64,000 bases of DNA, taken from UBA5796 sp040752455 (GTDB taxonomy: Bacteria > Chloroflexota > Anaerolineae > Anaerolineales > Villigracilaceae). Shown here one piece after another: positions 61,268-64,000 of the stretch. The position numbers and the translations under genes were made by a program. The notes below the pieces were generated by a model. That model did not search any database. It was not told the DNA's origin and saw only the letters and a program-made list of their open reading frames with translations. Numbering within the stretch: the stretch's first letter is position 1; each line of letters opens with the position of its first letter. The DNA lies in NCBI GenBank assembly GCA_049324115.1, contig JBMOMN010000036.1, positions 6,454-70,453 of the forward strand. Reading direction: 5' to 3'.

Positions 61268-61273
61268 ATTATA
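61268..61273 (-). promoter_or_regulatory. -10 box of the STAS/ATPase/PIN/SLOG operon
   Basis: TATAAT six bases before the start codon, the same leaderless geometry as at 57516. The -35 is poor. Confidence 0.45.
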
Positions 61274-61278
61274 CCTGC

Positions 61279-61425
61279 CTACTCATCATCTTCCTCCAAC
61301 TCAGCCCCCATCCGATACTTGACATCATAATTGATGATGAAATCCAACTCCTCATCACTTGCATCCCCGACAGGGGGCAGCCCGTAGTGACGCGCCAGCA
61401 TGGAATCCAACGCACCAATCGTCAT
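61279..61425 (-). CDS. 48-residue protein like a DNA-methylase C-terminus
   Basis: ATG 61425 directly follows the DUF1524 stop (TAAATG) with GAGGAGG upstream, so translation is well supported. It contains ARHYGLPP and DEELDFIINYDVKYRMG, nearly identical to the last residues of the methylase at the right edge (63795-64000) and to a fragment at 63692-63763. It may be an independent small partner or a duplicated tail. Confidence 0.65.
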   Translation of the reverse strand: MTIGALDSMLARHYGLPPVGDASDEELDFIINYDVKYRMGAELEEDDE

Positions 61426-62391
61426 TTATTCCTCCTCTAATTGCCACTCATCTTCGGGGATACCAGCCAAAGCAATGAGATTGTGGCAAAGACTCTTCAC
61501 GTTCATGGCAGAAAGATTTAAATACATCCACCAGCCATTTGGCAATTGCCTACAAGCGCTTTGGTATTGATGTTGATCGAAATAAGATTGGAGTTGAGAC
61601 GCAATTGTTAATTCAAAATCATCAACAAACTCGGCAACTACCTGGGCGGTGTAATACGCGACATCCCTCCATGAATTGACAACAAAAGATTGCCCTATTA
61701 TGGTCAATGAACGAGGCTTAGTACCTGTTGACTTTTGCTTAACTGGCGGGGTGCCTAGTTCTTCCCAGATTTCAAGAATGTTGTCAAGTAAATAATCTGT
61801 TCGCTTTTGGATCGCTTTATCGTCCCAAGATGATATAGGTTTGCTGAAATATTCGCCATTCAGTTTGAGAGCGTGGTCGGCGAGACGGATCTTCTTATTG
61901 GCATAGGGAGAATTGGAAAGCCCAGAATTCCATTCTTGGGTCACCAAAGTAAGATTTCCAAGGGTGTCCAAATAATCCTTGTAGATTTGCTCCCAATTCT
62001 TGCCCAAATGGGTTTTCCATTCGGGGCTCAGCGTTTGGGGCATGATGTGTTCAATCGTTGCATTGTCATCGAGGACAGTATAGCCTCCGGAACGATTTTT
62101 TATGGACAGATGGCGGTTGACGGATTCCAAGATAAGAACTATTTTTCCGCGCGTCTGACTGCGCTTATCATAAGGACCTGTGTAAAAATAACTTCCCGAT
62201 TTTGAATCGCTTCTGTCCGTGCCCGTCGGACTAAAGTCCTGCCTCAGTACGTGAAAGTCGGCTAAAACCGACTTGTGGATATCAACCCGAAGGGTTTCCA
62301 GGTACTGAGAAGGCGGCTTCAGCCCCGCCGGTTTCGCGGGAAAAACGGAAGTTATTATTGCACGACCTCTAAAGTTGTTCAGTGAGAACAT
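61426..62391 (-). CDS. DUF1524/HNH half of a split GmrSD-like gene
   Basis: The genuine part begins near 62187 (FYTGPYDKRSQTRGK) and has the DUF1524 HNH-type motif ATIEHIMPQTL with GNLTLVTQEWNSGLSNSPYANKK, then a C-terminal region of ~120 residues. Codons between 62391 and 62188 come from a palindromic insertion. GmrSD/DUF262 proteins restrict modified DNA using an NTPase-like DUF262 part and this nuclease part. Excising 62188-62371 (184 bp) joins it in frame with the upstream half. Confidence 0.75.
   Translation of the reverse strand: MFSLNNFRGRAIITSVFPAKPAGLKPPSQYLETLRVDIHKSVLADFHVLRQDFSPTGTDRSDSKSGSYFYTGPYDKRSQTRGKIVLILESVNRHLSIKNRSGGYTVLDDNATIEHIMPQTLSPEWKTHLGKNWEQIYKDYLDTLGNLTLVTQEWNSGLSNSPYANKKIRLADHALKLNGEYFSKPISSWDDKAIQKRTDYLLDNILEIWEELGTPPVKQKSTGTKPRSLTIIGQSFVVNSWRDVAYYTAQVVAEFVDDFELTIASQLQSYFDQHQYQSACRQLPNGWWMYLNLSAMNVKSLCHNLIALAGIPEDEWQLEEE
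62188..62371 (-). mobile_element. 184-bp palindromic insertion splitting the DUF262-DUF1524 gene
   Basis: Inverted repeats aataacttcc (62187-62196) and ggaagttatt (62347-62356), with internal palindromes ggactaaagtcc, gtcggctaaaaccgac and cccgaaggg. No ORF of its own. 184 is 1 mod 3, exactly the frame offset between the two gene halves; the junction would read EQL-FYTGPYDKRSQTR, continuous for the family. The exact ends are ambiguous by a few bases. Confidence 0.75.
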
Positions 62392-63682
62392 CGCGTCGGA
62401 TTGTGCTGTCGGAAGGGTAGTTTTTTGTAATAATGACCTTTCTCAAGGTCTCCACCACTTTGGCTTGGCTTATCTCCCTCCACAAAGTTGGGAACATTTT
62501 GTTGGTATAGTTTGTCGGCTCACTGACCAGATAGCGGCGGACAATGTAATTTTCCAGAATCGCCAACACCTCCAGAAAATCACTTTGCGATAATCGCTTT
62601 TCACCATAGGCTTCATAAATCATCATCAGGAATGGATAAGCTGTGGAAATCTCCATAATATTGAGGCGGCGTAACTTGGCGCGGATTTCCGCATCTGGTT
62701 CGTGCTCAGGGCGTAGAAGCCGATCATAAAATTCCGCAAAGTTCCTCAATACAGCGATTTCGTTTTCGAAATCATCAGTTGTCATGTTTTCAGTTTCAAT
62801 GCGATCGCGGAAACGCTCGTATACGTGCCTCTCATTGCAAAGAACGCCGTTTCGCATTGTGAGATAGTGACGAAGAAAAGCGGTGAGTTCTCCCAGTCCA
62901 GAGCGTCCGACTGTTCTTTTCTCTTGAAGCATAGTCTCGATCTTTGACCAATATTTATCAAATAAATCACCCTGACGTTTTTCAGGCAGTTTCATCGCAA
63001 TATAATTGCGCACCAAATCCGCTTGCGACAGAGGCTTGCCCTTCGCATTCAGGCTTTCAAAAATTTCGTAGGGGCGTTCACCTTGATCTAGGTCAATAAA
63101 GACCACCTGCAAACTATTCGACAACACGATGAACAGTCTTTCTGGCTCAATAGTTCCAGCCTTTATTCTGTTTCCGAATTCTTTGAAAAAGAATTGATAC
63201 GCTTCTGGTATCTTGGAATCGATCCCAGTGGGGAAATCCTCCCCTTTAAGTAAAGAGAGGTAAGCTTCACGATCCCCGTATTTTGTGGTTGGAATTAACT
63301 TAAAGTAGAGCAGATCCCCTTCATCAGGATTTGTAAGCAAGCGACTAATGCGTTTATGGATGGCAGGATGCGAATCCTCAATATTCTTACCAAACGCGCT
63401 CAGCATTAGTGAAAAGGTGGTTAATCGTTGTTGACCGTCAACCAGTTTGAAGGCGGGTATCACGCCATTCCGCATTCCATCCTGAATAACAACCAACGCC
63501 CCCATGAAGTGCTCGGGTTCTTTTTCAGGTGTATAAGCTTCGTACAAACCAACGACATCATTCAACAGAGTCTGCCAATTCTCTTTATCCCATGCGTACT
63601 CGCGCTGAAAGTGCGGAAGAACATAATGAACATCCCCGCCGCTGGCAAAAACCTTCGACAACTTCAAACTTTTTGCATCCAT
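62369..63682 (-). CDS. DUF262 half of a split GmrSD-like restriction protein
   Basis: 437 residues. DUF262 motifs: VLPHFQREYAWDKENW, FKLVDGQQRLTTFSLML (DGQQR), VVFIDLDQGERPYEIFESLNAKGKPLSQADLVRNYIAM. Ends at YPSDSTIRRDVLTEQL, a point where intact proteins continue to the DUF1524 domain. Whether the two halves still work together as separate chains (as in true GmrS + GmrD) is open. It lies downstream of a DNA-methylase gene, a typical defence setting. Confidence 0.82.
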   Translation of the reverse strand: MDAKSLKLSKVFASGGDVHYVLPHFQREYAWDKENWQTLLNDVVGLYEAYTPEKEPEHFMGALVVIQDGMRNGVIPAFKLVDGQQRLTTFSLMLSAFGKNIEDSHPAIHKRISRLLTNPDEGDLLYFKLIPTTKYGDREAYLSLLKGEDFPTGIDSKIPEAYQFFFKEFGNRIKAGTIEPERLFIVLSNSLQVVFIDLDQGERPYEIFESLNAKGKPLSQADLVRNYIAMKLPEKRQGDLFDKYWSKIETMLQEKRTVGRSGLGELTAFLRHYLTMRNGVLCNERHVYERFRDRIETENMTTDDFENEIAVLRNFAEFYDRLLRPEHEPDAEIRAKLRRLNIMEISTAYPFLMMIYEAYGEKRLSQSDFLEVLAILENYIVRRYLVSEPTNYTNKMFPTLWREISQAKVVETLRKVIITKNYPSDSTIRRDVLTEQL

Positions 63683-63691
63683 TTATTCATC

Positions 63692-63763
63692 CTAACTTTC
63701 AAGTTCTGTACCCATCCGATCCTTGACATCATAATTGACGATGAAATCCAACTCGCCCGCCAG
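63692..63763 (-). pseudogene. Duplicated methylase C-terminal fragment
   Basis: Reads GELDFIVNYDVKDRMGTELES-stop, a diverged copy of the preceding gene's tail, without start codon. Separated from the real stop by a gatcactgtccactgat-type repeat (63769-63793). Confidence 0.65.
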
Positions 63764-63794
63764 CACCCAAACACTGATCACTGTCCACTGATTA

Positions 63795-64000
63795 CTATTC
63801 ACTGTCCCCCTCCTCCCCAGCGGACGCACCCATCCGATACTTGACATCATAATTGATGATGAAATCCAACTCCACATCACTCAACCCGTAGTGACGCGCC
63901 AGCGCGCGGTCAATCTCGTCTATGATCGGCTTGGACAGGCGGGGATAATATTCGTCATAAATAACCCTTCCTGTTGTTTGGTATTCTGTATCTTTCCTCA
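63795..64000 (-). CDS. C-terminus of a class I (Eco57I-like) DNA methylase, cut by window edge
   Basis: 68 residues visible, ending RLSKPIIDEIDRALARHYGL then DVELDFIINYDVKYRMG and an acidic tail. This ending is typical of Eco57I/type IIG restriction-modification methylases and related DNA methyltransferases. The catalytic part lies beyond the window. Confidence 0.6.
   Translation of the reverse strand, partial: RKDTEYQTTGRVIYDEYYPRLSKPIIDEIDRALARHYGLSDVELDFIINYDVKYRMGASAGEEGDSE

Overview
The window is a high-GC, gene-dense piece of a bacterial chromosome. The gene families, a lone archaeal-type isopentenyl phosphate kinase, Pro/Thr-rich exported tails and dense palindromic repeats suggest a Chloroflexota (Anaerolineae-like) genome. 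That placement is inference; no rRNA or other phylogenetic marker was aligned.

Layout. 1-5.7 kb: cytochrome bd oxidase (cydA partial, cydB, fused cydDC). 6-12 kb: rho, a LysM/M23 peptidase, birA, a small membrane protein and gyrA (minus strand). 12.4-16.7 kb: tRNA-Leu(CAG), an ABC-F ATPase behind an attenuator-like leader, and an unusual EF-G. 16.8-19.6 kb: a thioredoxin-like gene interrupted by an in-frame TGA that looks like a selenocysteine codon, a methyltransferase, a phosphoglycerate-mutase-like enzyme and a frameshifted toxin-antitoxin pair. 19.9-28.6 kb: a KAP NTPase/FGE fusion, hemW, transporters, an acyltransferase, groES and a glutaredoxin. 28.7-33.5 kb: an MBL hydrolase, acyl-CoA dehydrogenase and etfBA. 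33.6-45.6 kb: an MFS exporter, then a six-gene electron-transfer locus (ferredoxin, FAD oxidoreductase, membrane cytochrome-b-like protein, and multiheme cytochromes with 30, 18 and 57 CXXCH motifs), then cspA. 45.7-58.9 kb: a PHP protein, a three-gene SPFH-like membrane operon, pseudouridine catabolism (psuK-psuG), a thioesterase, IPK, formate-THF ligase and an amidase. 58.9-64 kb: a minus-strand, lower-GC accessory block with a DprA/SLOG-like protein, PIN, STAS-like and STAS/HATPase proteins, a DUF262/DUF1524 (GmrSD-like) gene split by a small palindromic element, and the tail of a DNA methylase at the window edge.

The strongest points are three. (1) The TGA at 17041 replaces the first Cys of a Trx CXXC and is followed by a perfect 6-bp hairpin with a GTG loop, as expected for a bacterial SECIS. 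(2) The electron-transfer locus encodes 105 CXXCH motifs, largely in a 66-residue triheme module shared between proteins, next to a plausible NAD(P)H-to-membrane input module. (3) Several families of short palindromes and heptamer repeats lie between genes and also in frame inside genes (cydDC, hemW, IPK, amidase, KAP-FGE). One 184-bp element splits the DUF262 gene, and removing it on paper restores the frame exactly.
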